Origin: Anodontia alba
Taxonomy: Eukaryota; Mollusca; Bivalvia; Lucinida; Lucinidae
Direction: 5' to 3'
Length of the DNA: 64,000 nt
Assembly: GCA_964016985.1 (NCBI GenBank)
Contig: OZ024835.1
Location: 59,430,714 to 59,494,713, forward strand
This document shows, piece by piece, positions 31,810-43,193 of the stretch. Positions within the stretch are counted from its first letter, which is position 1. Each line of letters opens with the position of its first letter. The notes beneath the pieces were generated by a model that saw only the letters and a program-made list of their open reading frames with translations, was not told where the DNA came from and did not search any database. A program made the position numbers and the translations under genes.

Positions 31810-32060
31810 AATCTGTTTATGCCTAGCTCCCTAAAAGGGACATTGGCAAACAGTACAGACCCCGATCAGACGTCACACCATGTCCTACAAGATTGTTTGT
31901 GCACCCAGCGAAGACAGATAAGCCTGCGCAGAACCTCTGTCAGCCATCCAAAGCATGCTTGGACGCTTGATTGCTTATCGCGCAAAGCAATGACTAATCA
32001 GCCTACGCATTAGCGCAGGCTGATCTGTTATTGCTTGGCGAACGAACATACAGTAAGAAT
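31810..32060 (+). repeat. Decayed inverted-repeat element fragments
   Basis: 'ttggcaaacagtacagacc' half-hairpin at about 31848 and a 'cagcctgcgc' / 'gcgcaggctgatct' inverted repeat to 32030. They look like pieces of the GCAAACAGTG and GATCAG element groups. Confidence 0.45.
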
Positions 32061-32239
32061 GGCTGTGTCCCGTCTCATATTTAAATTTTGGGATTCCTTT
32101 ACGCAGATTCTGGAAAATGTTCCAATTATAATCGAACTTAAAGAATCAGCATTTTTATTCTTGAAATCTTGTGAGGTTCAGGGTGGACCCACTCCCACCC
32201 TTCCCTTCCTCTCCCCCCACCCCCACCCCCCTCTAAAAT

Positions 32240-32800
32240 AGCCACAATGACTTTGACCTTAAGCTCAGCACCCTGAAAGTGGATCTTGCTAGAGATATTT
32301 TAATACTCAACATTTGTGTGAAGTTATATTAAAATAACATTGATAAAACTAGGCACTAGAGCGATGACAAAGTTTTTTCAAGTTTCTAAAAATAGCCAGT
32401 GACCTTGACCTAGAACCCAGGACCCTGAAAGTCGAACTTGCTCGAGATATTATCATACCCAACACTTGTGTGCAGTTATATCACCATCTTTTCATAAATG
32501 TAGGCGCAAGAGCGATGACAGTTTTTCTAAAAATAGCCACAGTGACCTTGACCTTAAGCCAAGGATTCCGAAAGTCGAACTTGCTCGAGATATTATCATA
32601 TCCAACATTTGTGTGCAGTTATATTAAAATCCAATTATAAATGTAGGCGCTACAGCGATGACAAAAGGTGAACATACGTATGTATGTTCACCTTTTGTCA
32701 TGTTCGTACGTACATACGTATGTTACGTACGTTCATACGTACGGGACAAACCCTATATCCCCTCGCCACTTCGTTGTGCGAGGGGATAATAATTTAGGGA
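32240..32800 (+). repeat. ~148-bp tandem repeat (three units) with terminal hairpin
   Basis: Units at about 32244, 32394 and 32541 share 'agtgaccttgacctt', 'gaaagtcgaacttgctcgag' and 'gtaggcgc.a.agcgatgaca'. They end in a 44-bp palindrome (AAAGGTGAACATACGTATG-type), an ACGTACG-rich stretch and a hairpin TATCCCCTCGC / GCGAGGGGATA followed by ATAA. Confidence 0.75.
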
Positions 32801-33043
32801 TATCTTTTCGATCTTCTATACAATAATGGTATCTTGAGTGTACTCATTTGAACCTTCTCGGTGATGCGGTTCTAATGAGTACACTCAACATACATTGTCA
32901 TAATAAATAAGAACGATTCCCCCAAAATATCACAAAATATTTATTTTCTTGAGCTGTCGAAAGAATTTCTTAGAGACCCCAAAACGAGTTCGAATCAGCC
33001 ATGGTACATGAAACGAGCTATTCGTGTTTCAGCCATTGAGGTC
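32801..33043 (+). mobile_element. TigB MITE, copy 3 (left end lost)
   Basis: Internal sequence GGATATCTTTTCGATCTTCT, central palindrome GTACTCATTTGAACC / GGTTCTAATGAGTAC, and a right end resembling GCCATTGAGG. The left TIR is missing next to the preceding tandem element. Confidence 0.7.
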
Positions 33044-33254
33044 GCAAAATTGACCTCGGAAACGAAATACAGCCCCTGCATTTATCCTGTTAAATCTCTG
33101 TTGTTTCTATTGTACGCCTTATGAAATAAAGCCGTATTTATTTTTGCCATTTGAGTTCACACCATATATTGACAAGAATGAAATCTGTTTCTTAATGCTG
33201 CTCTAATTGGTATTAGTCAAGTGGTTCTCAACGAGTGAAAATGCAACCAACTTG

Positions 33255-33438
33255 GACATGTGCGCCCATCGAAGACTCAGATCAGCCTGCGCATGCGCGC
33301 AGTCTGATCAGAGTCTTTATTGGGCGCTTTCTGGATAGCTGAAGATCACAACTTTCTTGACGCTGAGAGAGAAGATTCCGATCAAACTGTGCGGATGTGA
33401 AGACTGATCTGAGTCTTCTCTAGGTACACATGGCAAAA
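33255..33438 (+). mobile_element. GATCAG-type inverted-repeat element, copy 2
   Basis: CATGTGCGCCCATCGAAGAC left and GAGTCTTCTCTAGGTACACATG right, with internal CTGCGCATGCGCGCAG palindrome and repeated CTGATC words. Confidence 0.6.
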
Positions 33439-33820
33439 GGTACATTTTCATACGATGCGACACAGTAAGTAAAGTTTTAACATAGTTAGAATAGCACAGA
33501 ATATGTCAAATGGCACCTTATTTTGTATTTCTTTGTGCGTCATTGGCATATTAAAACAGATTCAAGGCCGAACTAAATATACACAAGAACATGACATTTT
33601 ACATCATGTGTGATCATGTGTTGGTAAGATTTCTCATCAAATTAAAGGAATTGAGACAACCCGATTTATTTTAGTAAAGCGTACTTTCGTATATTATACG
33701 TACATGTAGAAAGGTACTTTTTTATGCTGCATTTGATACGTGTCTGTAATCTTCCGAAAATACTTTACCACTCTCTAGAAAAATTCAGCAGACAACAAAT
33801 TGATTATATTATTGTCATAT

Positions 33821-33909
33821 TTTTCCCAGAAAATAGGCTTTGACATTTCATGCAAATTGTCTCCTCGAGACAATTTGCATGAAATGTCAAAGCCTATTTT
33901 CTGGGAAAA
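33821..33909. repeat. Perfect 89-bp palindrome (43-bp arms, 3-base loop)
   Basis: TTTTCCCAGAAAATAGGCTT and its exact complement AAGCCTATTTTCTGGGAAAA enclose TCATGCAAATTGTCTC-CTC-GAGACAATTTGCATGA. Every arm base pairs. Single copy in the window; the CCCAG/CTGGG near its ends hints at the HP107 group, but no target duplication is visible. Confidence 0.9.
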
Positions 33910-35208
33910 CTAAGGAAAATATTTCAAGTATTCTTCTGCTGGTGTTTTACCCAGCATGCCAAGCGTTTAAATAAAAGCCTATTTTTTTTTCTTTTTGTTC
34001 AGTATTTTAATGTGCCTAGCAGCAGATATCGTATAGGAGAATATTTTCAGGGGATGCACTATTGAGTAAATTATTTTTATCATAGCAAACTCCTTTACAT
34101 AAATTTTAAGAAAGTTGACAGTAAAATGTACTTAGAACTGCCAACCGAAAGAAGACCTAATAGTTGGCAACGACCGCGCAGGCGTTCAATAGAGATGTCC
34201 GAAATTTTACCGTAAATTACGGTAACCTTCGTACGGTAAAAATCAATACCTGGCGCGGACAAAGACGTAATTTTAGAGGGTTAAAATAAAAATAAAGCAC
34301 AGCTTTATCTTATTGAACAACACATATGCGTTAAAGTAACTGAAATATGTATGGATATATGTCGTTGTTTTTAAACTGATGCTGCTGCTGATCATGATGA
34401 TGATTTTGTGTTTTACGTCCCTTTCAACATTTTAAGCCGTATCGAGACGATGGAAAGGAGACAAAGGCTGTGCAATGAAGCGCCTAGCCTGGCAATCAGG
34501 CCCTGCATTTAAGTCATTCAGGGTACACAACTACAGTAAACCTATAGAAATATGTATTATTATTTGCCCCTTATCTAAAATACAGGAATCAGACATTACT
34601 TGAGAACATTATATTAGTGTATATGTTTTGCAGTTTATTAGTGAATTTGTTTTATGAAACTGCTCTATTTAACAGACTGATACCAGTCTATGAAGCGCCC
34701 TACAGTTATGAGTTGAATATAATTATACTGGTTATGCTGTGTAACAAGCAAAATTTCCTAATAATAATTGTAGGCCTCACCAGAATACCCCGAACTAGAA
34801 ATCTTTAGGAAACATTCAACAAAATAGTGAACTCGATTGGATTTAAACATAGATTTTATTTTACACTTTGTAATGTACATACAACAATTTGCGCATTCAA
34901 CAATACAAAACGACAATAAGTTGCTCCTGATATTTTTTGTACAAACAGCGGAAAATTACGCAGGTTTGGGTAGTGTATGGAAATAAGTAGTTATGTTCTC
35001 TATAGTCATAGGTAACCACGCCATCGGGGAATTCCGGGAGAAGCCCTGCAGACACACAGAAGGTACAGCTTCCAATACTTGTCCTCGGTCACTGAGATTC
35101 AGAACAAATGCTATATACCCTGCTTATTTTGTCATGAATTCATTATCCACGCATTAATTACCATTGCACAGCAAGGATAACGCAGAAGTAAACGCCTTGT
35201 TTTTGCCT
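33910..35208. other. Mostly unassigned sequence; SINE-V remnant at about 34396-34530
   Basis: The only recognised piece is a reverse-oriented SINE-V 3' domain ('ttttacgtccctttcaac', 'ttaagccgtatcgagacg'). A minus-strand AATAAA near 34856 could serve a transcript ending here. Confidence 0.4.
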
Positions 35209-35472
35209 CTAGATTTCCAGAACATTGTAGGGGTAGTGGCATGGTGCATTGGTTGCAAACGACATTTGCACAATTGTTAGACTGGCTAGTAAAAATACAA
35301 ATGAGCTATGGCTGAAACCTATCGGCAACATGAAACGGTTATCAAACAACCAAAACAGGGAATATAATAAAACGAAGCCCATAATTCGCTCAACTGAGTA
35401 AAGCAGCCACTGCATATATGTAGATACCATGCAACATTCTTTCAGTATTGCCACAGCAACTAGGATACACAT
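35209..35472 (-). CDS. Weak candidate C-terminal exon of a membrane protein
   Basis: 87 codons from ATG, open a little further upstream to an AG near 35496. Hydrophobic segments at about residues 1-10, 31-45 and 54-70 (for example GFVLLYSLFWLF and SFVFLLASLTIV) suggest membrane spans. It overlaps no repeat except at its upstream edge, where the 440-bp repeat unit begins. A polyadenylation-like AATAAA lies about 350 bases downstream on the same strand. I do not recognise a family, and hydrophobic frames are common in AT-rich DNA. Confidence 0.2.
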   Translation of the reverse strand: MCILVAVAILKECCMVSTYMQWLLYSVERIMGFVLLYSLFWLFDNRFMLPIGFSHSSFVFLLASLTIVQMSFATNAPCHYPYNVLEI

Positions 35473-35476
35473 TTGA

Positions 35477-38400
35477 CAGTGCCGTAAAAGGGCATCTTAG
35501 TATCTTAGGATCTTAATTTGAATGAACACGGTAGACATTGAGTCCGCGGTACTAAATACCAAGATTCAACCTCAAAGGCTTTCATGGTTCTGGAAAACAA
35601 AATTATCGAGTGTTTATTACCATATTTGGGCATGACAGCCATCTTGTTTATTTAATCATGTGATAATTTTCGACAGAAGGCCCTAGGAAAAATCTGTTGA
35701 AAATTGGCCAATGGATTTCAGGAAAGAAGACATTTAAATTTTATACGGCTTTATACTGGTATATAATCCAATAATCGAGGGGCGAGGGTAGATAACCTTC
35801 GAGGACAAAACTGTGAATGTAACTAAAACCGTTTACTTTTTTTAATCATACCTGTAAGTTTCAGCCGGTAATAAATTTAAAGAAAATGATTTTTCAACGT
35901 ATTCCCTTTACAAATATATGGGGATGCAAATCTGACATTGCGTAAAAAAGGTCAAAGGTCATCTTCGGACCATTTTTTAATAATCTTGGTAGACTTTGAG
36001 TCCAAGATGCTATATATTAAGATTCAGAGTCAAAACTGTAGGTTCTGGAGAACAAGAATTTTAAGATTGTTTTTAGCCTAAGCAGGGTGCTCATATGTCA
36101 GTCAATGTCCGTCGTCCGTCGTGCGTAGTCCGTCGTCCGTCGTGCGGCGTCAACAATTGCTTTAAAAGCCTACTCCTCCTACACCCCTGTGCCAACTGAC
36201 GATACTTGGTAGGAAGCATTGGGATGACTTATCAATCAAAAGTAGCTAAACTCATTACGATCGGATATCCAAGATGGCCGCCATGGCCGCCATCATGAAA
36301 ATCTATTTTTCGCTTCTTCTCCTGAACTGAAAGGCCAATTGATTCCAAACTTGGTAGGAAGCATCGGGGTGACTTGTAGATAAAATAGCTAAAATCGTGC
36401 CGATCGGAAATTCAAGATATCTTGAAAATCTATTTTTTGCTTCTTCTCCTAAACCCAAAAGCCATTTGACTCCAAACTTGGTAGGAAGCATCGAGGTGGC
36501 TTATAGATAAAAAAAAAAAAAAAAAGCTTAAGTCGTTTCGATCGGAAATCCAAGATGCCCGTCATGGTGGCCATCTTGAAAATCTATTTTTCGCTTCTCT
36601 TGACTTTAAACTAGATAGGAAGCATCGGAGTGACTTGTAGATCAAAATAGCTAAAATCGTTCCCATCGGAAAACCAAATGGCCGCCATGGCGGCCATCTT
36701 GAAAATCTATTTTTCGCTTATTCTACTGAACTGAAAGGCAAATTGATTCGAAACTTGGTAGGAAGCATTGGGATGACTGGTAGATTAAAAATAGCTAAAA
36801 TGGTCCCGGTTTGAAATCCAAGATGGCTGCCATGGCGGCCATTTTGAAAGTCTATTTTTCGCTTCTTCTCCTAAACTGAAAAGCCAATTGACTCGGAACT
36901 TGGTAGAAAACATCCGGTTGACTTATAGGTCAAAAATAGCTAAAATCTTTCCGATCGGAAATCCAAGATGTCCGCCATGGCGGCCATTTTGGAAAGCTAT
37001 TTTTTGCTTCTTCTCCTGAATCGAAAGGCTTATTGACTTTATAAACTTGGTAGGAAGCATCGGAGTGACTTGTAGATCAAAAATAGCTAAAATTGTCCTA
37101 TTGGATATCCAAGATGGCCACCATGATGACCATCTAGAAAATCTGTTTTTCGCTTCTTCTCCTGAAGCAAAGGGCAAATTGACTCGAAACTTGGCAGGAA
37201 GCATCGGGGTGACTGGCAGATTAAAAGTAGGTAAAATTGTTTCTATCGGAAATCTAAGGTGGCATGGCGGCCATCTAGTAAAAAATCTATTTTTCGCATC
37301 TTCTGAACTGAAAGGCCAGTTGACTCGAACCGGAGTAGGAAGCTTTGGGGTGACTTGTAAATCAAAAAGAGATAAAAAATAATGTTCTGATCGGAAATCC
37401 AAGATAGAACTTCTGAACTGAAAAGCCAAATGACTCGAATTTGGTAGAAAACATAGGGGTGGCTGGTAGATCAAAATAGCTAAAACCGGTTTGACAGGAA
37501 ATCCAAGATGACCTTCATGGCGGCCGTCTGGAAACTTTTTGCTTCTTCTGAAAAGAAAGTCCAATTGACTTGAATTTCGGTTAGAATCATCAAAGTAACT
37601 TGTAGACAATTGATTGATTGATTGTGTTGGGGTTTAACGACACGTCAACCCTTGTGGGTCATTTTGTGTCGTCTCCCAGAGAAAGGGAGAAAAGAGATAG
37701 ATGAGATAGTAGAGGAGATGAAAGAGACGATTAGGGAAGAAATACGAACAGGAATGAAAGTGAAGAAACAGAAGAAATAAAAACATTCCCCCTCTACCCT
37801 TACCTGCTACAAGGATAGCAGGCCTTGCCCAACTGTAAGCCAATTTCAGTTGGACGCCCCGGTGACGTAAGATACACGACACCATTGCCACTCCCGACCA
37901 CCCCCTAACTTGTAGACAAATATAGCTAAAATCGCTCTGATCAGAAATACAAGGTGGCCCCCACAGTTGCCATCTTAAAATCTGTTCTCATCTTCTCCCG
38001 AATACAAAGACCCACTGACTCAAAATTCAATAGGAAGTATTGGAGGGACTTGTTAGTCAAAAACGCCTTAATTCATTTTGATGAGAAATCCAAGATGGTT
38101 GCCCTAGCAGTATGTATTTTGAACCATTTCTCCTGAACCAAAAGGGCAATTTACTCAAACTTCATTGGAAGTATTGAGGTGACTTGTAGATCAAAAGTAG
38201 CTAAAATTCTTCTGACTGGAAGTCCAAAATGGCCACCATCTTTAAAATCAATACTAAACTTCTTCTCTTGAACCGACCGGCCAAATGACTTAGACTTGTT
38301 TGGTAATGAGGTGAGCGATACAAGGCCATCTTGATCCTCTTGTTTACCATATATGGACAAAGCGGCCATCTTGTTCAACGGTCCAGCAACATTCGGACAA

Positions 38401-38983
38401 ATTATCAATATCCCTTCGAAGAAGACGTTTACATGTTACACGAATGTATACATGTGTATAGTCCAGGGGCGAGGGAGATTACGCCTGGGAACAAAAGTTT
38501 GATTTTAACTAAAAAGTTTTACTATTTTAATCATATATTGTAAGTTTCAGCCATCAGTCTTTTATACGTTTTCAGAAAAAAAAAAAAAAGATTTTTCAAC
38601 ATTTTTCCTATACAAATGTAGATGGACGCAAACATGACCTTGCCATATGTAGGTCAAAGGTCAGCCTTCAATATTCATTTAAAAAAGACTTTAAAGACCT
38701 TGAGCTCTTAATGCTTTAGACCAAGATTCAGCCTCAAAATTTTCTCGGTTCTGGAGATTTTAAGTGTTTTACCATATAAGAGCGTGGCGGCCATCTTAAT
38801 CAATGGCGGTGCCCTTTTGTACCATGTTTCAATTCCCCTTTAACAGAAGAATGCTCCAGATAAAATGTGAAGGAAGTCGTCTATTGGTTAAAGAGGAGTG
38901 CATATGTGTGGACAGACGGGCGCCGGACGGCAAGTGATTACAATAGCTCATTCTGAGCCTTTGGCTCAGGTGAGATAAAGAAG

Positions 38984-38985
<2 letters not shown>
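35477..38985 (+). repeat. Composite tandem-repeat element (440-bp and 148-bp units)
   Basis: Outer ~440-bp units ('ggcgaggg.agat', 'taatcata..tgtaagtttcagcc', 'ggtcaaaggtca', 'gttctggaga') occur near 35480-36060 and 38440-38780. Between them lie about twelve ~148-bp units ('aacttggtaggaagcat', 'gatcggaaatccaagatgg', 'tctatttttcgcttcttctcc'). It begins near a 'gtccgtcgtccgtcgtgcg' stretch and ends with a hairpin GAGCCTTTGGCTC in CAATAGCTCATTCTGAGCC. SINE-Q is inserted at 37610. ORFs up to 228 codons reflect a unit length near a multiple of three. Confidence 0.8.
37610..37905 (-). mobile_element. SINE-Q, copy 1
   Basis: Reverse orientation: 3' tail GTCGTTAAACCCCAACACAA followed by (TCAA)n-type repeats at the left, body with GGGCAAGGCCTGCTATCCTT, 5' end GGGGTGGTCGGGAG at the right. 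Exact 14-bp target duplication TAACTTGTAGACAA at 37596-37609 and 37906-37919. I see no clear tRNA A/B boxes. Confidence 0.85.

Positions 38986-38986
<1 letters not shown>

Positions 38987-39042
<56 letters not shown>
38987..39042. repeat. (GA)n microsatellite
   Basis: Directly adjoins the end of the composite tandem element. Confidence 0.95.
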
Positions 39043-39409
39043 TTTCTGGTTTTGCCTGTATATAGCGAATGTGTTGCCCTGGATCCCTGTAGCAAATGTC
39101 GAGCACGAGCAGGAACAGGGATTTAGGGCAAATACTTGCGAGAGGAACTTGCACATTTGAACGCAGACCTGTAAAAGACCTCAGAGAGAGGCAAACATTA
39201 TTAATTACATTCACATAGAACCGTAAACGGTGTTCTGTGAGACTTTTTAGATTAAGACCAATCATTTTCTAGTTATACGTCTATGGGGCATTTTAGCTGC
39301 AAGAGCAATCGTATCTATATGGCGAATCAGCTCAAAGACGTCTTCACCCAAGCAACGTTTCTTCAAAATTTAGATAATTAGATTTAAATATATTAAGTGC
39401 TAATGGTTC

Positions 39410-39760
39410 AATAAGCCCTGCAAACTACATTGCTTTCTGTAAATAGTCTAAATAAAACCTAAGACTCCGATTTTTTCCATGTTCTTTGTTTCCAAGGACA
39501 ACCTTTATACCTTTTCATTTAACTTCCCTGCCCCTGGTGTTAAATGCCTAGGGACGACCGTAAACAGTCTCGCTGTACTTAATCATAGTGCAGTTTTCCA
39601 TTTTTATTTTTCTAGGCACCATTTTGTCCGTTCTGATATTTTGGGAACTCGTGTTCCTCTAAGCCGGCGGTATGGGACGTATCACCCTTACAAACTACAT
39701 TGCTGCCATATGAAGGGTCTCAATAAACTGGGACTCTGATTTGGGTTCTTTTACGTGTTT
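39410..39760 (+). repeat. Two diverged direct repeats of ~270-bp spacing
   Basis: 'caaactacattgct' followed by 'aataaa.c..agactc.gatt' occurs near 39420-39475 and 39690-39745. Confidence 0.5.
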
Positions 39761-39946
39761 CGTAGTTTTAAAAGTAACCGTTATGTAGCGAAATTTGATC
39801 GGTATTTTATGAGTAGACGTCGTGAAAGGCGCACGTTTTCAAGGAAGGACAACAGACAAAAATAGATCACAATAGTCATCCTAAGCGTCACTCTAGTGGT
39901 CTAAAAACCAAACACTATAGGAAATAAATACTTATCTAAAATTGTT

Positions 39947-41313
39947 TTGTTTGTGTTGAGGATTTTACGGCCCAGTCAACCTAACTGGTTTGTCGAGCGC
40001 GGTCAATTTACCTAACCACACTTTTACTGGACAGCTTCTCAGCAAGCAAAAGATATAGGACCCACATGGGCCACAAATGGGTATTTACATGGGTCCTGTA
40101 TGGGCAACCCATAAGGGACTCATGAGGGATTTGCAACATGGTTCCATGTTGGACCCACATGGGCAAAGCCATCTGGGAACTATATGGGTTCAGTATGGGA
40201 AAATCAACCCACATTTATCTTCCAGAAAAAAAAAAAACAAAAAACTTTTAGACATTTTTATACAAATGATTATAAGTCCCCAGTCCCAGCCCATATGATG
40301 GACTGGTAAGGTCCCAACAGAGAGAGACCTTCGTACATGTGCAAGTTATTGCACATGCGTAGAATCAAGAGGCCTTAAAGATATAGACATCCTTTTTAAT
40401 AGTTGGACATGGTGGCCTCATGCATATTTATATATACCTTAATTTTAAAAGTAATAGAGACATACAAGTTAAAATAAAAATATGACCATGATTCGACGTC
40501 CATGTCGGAAAAATAGTCAAGATAAATTTAGTAAATGCATTCATTTTGTAATGAACAAACTTTTATTTTTATTTTCTTATTATCATTATTATTTGCATTT
40601 ATGTCAGAAAATTTACTATTTTTTTTAATATTTTGTTTAAATAGTGGTACAGTTGTTCCCCTTAATGCCCATATTGACCCCATATGGGTCCCATATAGTA
40701 ATGGGAGGTCAACATTGGAACCATAGAGGTCCATAGGAGCCATTTGGGCCCCAATTATGTATCTTGAAATTATCATTTTTCCATGATTATTTCAGTTTTA
40801 TCTCGGGGTCCCACAGATTAGAATTTATTTTTATAGTTATCGAATTTTATCAATATGCGACCTGTATGGGTCTAATATGGGCAAAAAAGCCTATATAGGG
40901 CCGATTTAGGACCCTAATGGGATAAATGCCCAGAATCTGCTCATATGTTTCCATATATACATGTTTGTTGGCCAAATTTTACCAGTATGGGACATATATG
41001 GGTCTTATATGGGCAAAAAAGCCTATATGGGGCCCATGTAGGACTTGAATGGGATAAATGCCCAGATTCTGCCCATATGGGGCCAACATATACATGTTTG
41101 CTGGGTTAGTCCTCTAAGCGGTTAACCAGTATTGTGCATATTTTTTCGCCAAAAAATGACAACTGCCATTCTTAAATCTGGAAGGGAGAGAATGACCCTA
41201 GAAAATATTTCATGATCAATCTCCACGAAAGAATGTTGCCGATCCGGCGGGACCGAACCTGCAACCTCCTGATCACCAGTCGGATGCGCATCCAACTGAG
41301 CCACCGAGTCCGG
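39947..41313 (-). mobile_element. SINE-1 copy split by a CCCAGC-ended element
   Basis: Tail and part of the body at 39947-40037, head and remaining body at 41106-41313. 11-bp target duplication CTAAAATTGTT at 39936-39946 and 41314-41324. Confidence 0.85.
40038..41105 (+). mobile_element. ~1.07-kb CCCAGC-ended element with 'cccatatggg' repeats
   Basis: Ends CTCAGCAAGC / GTTTGCTGGG, flanked by TT (40036-40037 and 41106-41107). The interior has repeated variants of GGGCCCATATGGGCC-like words near both ends and an AT-rich middle (about 40400-40660). No transposase ORF. Confidence 0.75.
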
Positions 41314-41324
41314 CTAAAATTGTT

Positions 41325-42134
41325 AATAAGCGTCCCATTTAATTTCAGTTCAGCCATGTTATTACGGTTTCTGAAACTAGTGCCCTTATAAAGTGCCGTC
41401 TCACTACACTACCATGCCACAGGTGATACTTCTACGAGCTGGTCATATTATTCTGATACTGATGCGACCAATCCTAGCTCTTTTACTTAATGTTGGGCAT
41501 AATGAAAAGAGGAGTTAATTCTGATTTTGGGGGTAAATAATTAATACATGTATATTGCCTTTGGAAACAAAGAACACATTACAAATAGAAAGTGGGAGTC
41601 CCGGTTTTATGAAGTTTGCAACATTGCTTACACCCTCTAGCGTATACATGAACAAACTACTATGACAAATGAATAAATATTTTGAACATACTAACAACAT
41701 ACATTGGACTAAAAACACAATTATGTTTTTTTCATGCTCCTGTAGCACCGTACAATAACAGACATAAACGTTTCTTTGAGCGATTGCTTTTGCAAATTTC
41801 TTTGTCAACTCCAGGACTGATACAAAGCTTTAAATCACACATCCCCGAAAATGACTGAGGTACAGTCTTTTCATAGGAAATTTATCTGGTGTCATTTCGT
41901 TTGTCAAATAGAGTTAAGCTTCAACTTAAGTTTATGGTTTATGTTTCTTAAAAAAACCTAGCGTAGTTGATTGCAAATATTGACAACTTCGTTTAGTTTT
42001 GCTATCGTGCTTTGATTAGAAATACCTATTTCGCTACAAAAAGCAAAGGTAACTATACAGCGTTTAAATATATTTCCTAGAGACAGCATGATAATGATAA
42101 TATCTATCGTATAAATTGAAATGCGAACATGTGT
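41325..42134. other. Mostly unassigned; repeat fragment at 41555-41672
   Basis: Contains the third, partial copy of the 'gaacaca.tacaa.tagaaa' repeat. No exon recognised. Confidence 0.45.
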
Positions 42135-42380
42135 ATGCCTATTCAAATATATTGCAAATTTTACAACCGAAAAAGGAAAAAATTCAGATAAAAATTTCTG
42201 ATATTTTTCATATTCCTGCTCAAAACATAGATTGTGTACTCGTTAGAACCACCTAGCCGAGGCCTAAAATCTAATTTTTAGCAAAATAACAAAAATAATG
42301 TATACCCCTGTAATCCCAGTTTTATTATATAAAAGTGGGGTTTAAGCGGGTCAAAATTATATAGGTGTGTTTTCGTGATG
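42135..42380 (-). mobile_element. PalA palindromic MITE, copy 20 (isolated, decayed)
   Basis: Left terminus truncated (starts at TATGCCTATTC), palindrome eroded (GAACCACCTAGCCGAGGCC then a deletion), right terminus intact (GTGTTTTCGTGATG). The only copy after 30.9 kb. Confidence 0.75.
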
Positions 42381-42446
42381 TGATATCCCAGAATTGCCAT
42401 GAGAGTCGTGCAAACGCGATGCCAGAATTTGTATACTAACTCGACT

Positions 42447-42893
42447 CTGTTTGTGTTGAGGTTTTACGGCCAAGTCAACCCAATGGGCATGTCGAGCGCG
42501 GTCAGTTTATCTAACCACACTTTTACTGGGCAGGTTTAGTCCTCTAAGCGGTTAACCAGTAATGTGCACATTCTTTCGCCAGATAATGTTTGTGTTGAAA
42601 TTTTACGACCCAGTCAACCCAATGGGGTCATGTCGAGCGCGGTCAGTTTACCACCTAACCACACGTTTACTGGGCAGGCTTAGACCTCTAAGCGGTTAAC
42701 CAGTATTGTGCACATTCTTTCGCCAGAAAAAATGACAACTGCCCTTGAATCAGCGGATGGGAGAGAATGATCGTAGACAATATTTCATGATCAAATCTCC
42801 ACGAAGGAATGTTGCCGATCTCGGCGGGGGTCGAATCAGCGACCTCCTGTCTCGAGTCGGACGCGCATCCAAATGAGCCACCAAGGCCGTCGC
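42447..42893 (-). mobile_element. Dimeric SINE-1, copy 1
   Basis: On the minus strand: full SINE-1 (42893 to about 42591), then directly a headless SINE-1 body and tail starting at CTGGCGAAAGAATGTGCAC (42590 to 42447). One ACTCGACT target duplication (42439-42446, 42894-42901) encloses both, so they inserted as a unit. Confidence 0.75.
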
Positions 42894-42934
42894 ACTCGAC
42901 TTAGTCATGTGTCGGGCATACAAGATAGTAAATT

Positions 42935-43076
42935 TTCTGGCGAAAGAATGTGCACAATACTGGTTAACAGCTTAGAGGACTAAGCCTGCCCAGTAAACGT
43001 GTGGTAAGTTAAACTGACCGCGCTCGACATGACCCCACTGGGTTGACTGGGCCGTAAAACCTCAACACAACACAAA
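42935..43076 (+). mobile_element. SINE-1, 5'-truncated
   Basis: Starts TTCTGGCGAAAG and ends in the tail AAAACCTCAACACAACACAA. Exact 14-bp target duplication CAAGATAGTAAATT (42921-42934, 43077-43090). Opposite in orientation to the adjacent dimer. Confidence 0.85.
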
Positions 43077-43193
43077 CAAGATAGTAAATTGGTTCTACAA
43101 GATACTAAATCGTGCACACTAGCTATTAAAAATCGTGTGTTCAACTTCTTGAGTGCCTGACATTATCTCGACATTATCTCGTGCGCACAACTT

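Noticed and set aside
33821..33909. Palindrome as a bacterial-type terminator or operator
   Set aside because: The context is animal DNA with no adjacent gene and no T tract; a mobile or structural origin fits better.
36923..37609. 228-codon minus-strand ORF
   Set aside because: It is a read-through of ~148-bp tandem units; the peptide repeats with the DNA period (ILAIFDLQVTPMLPTKF-like) and ends with the array, so it is not evidence for a gene.
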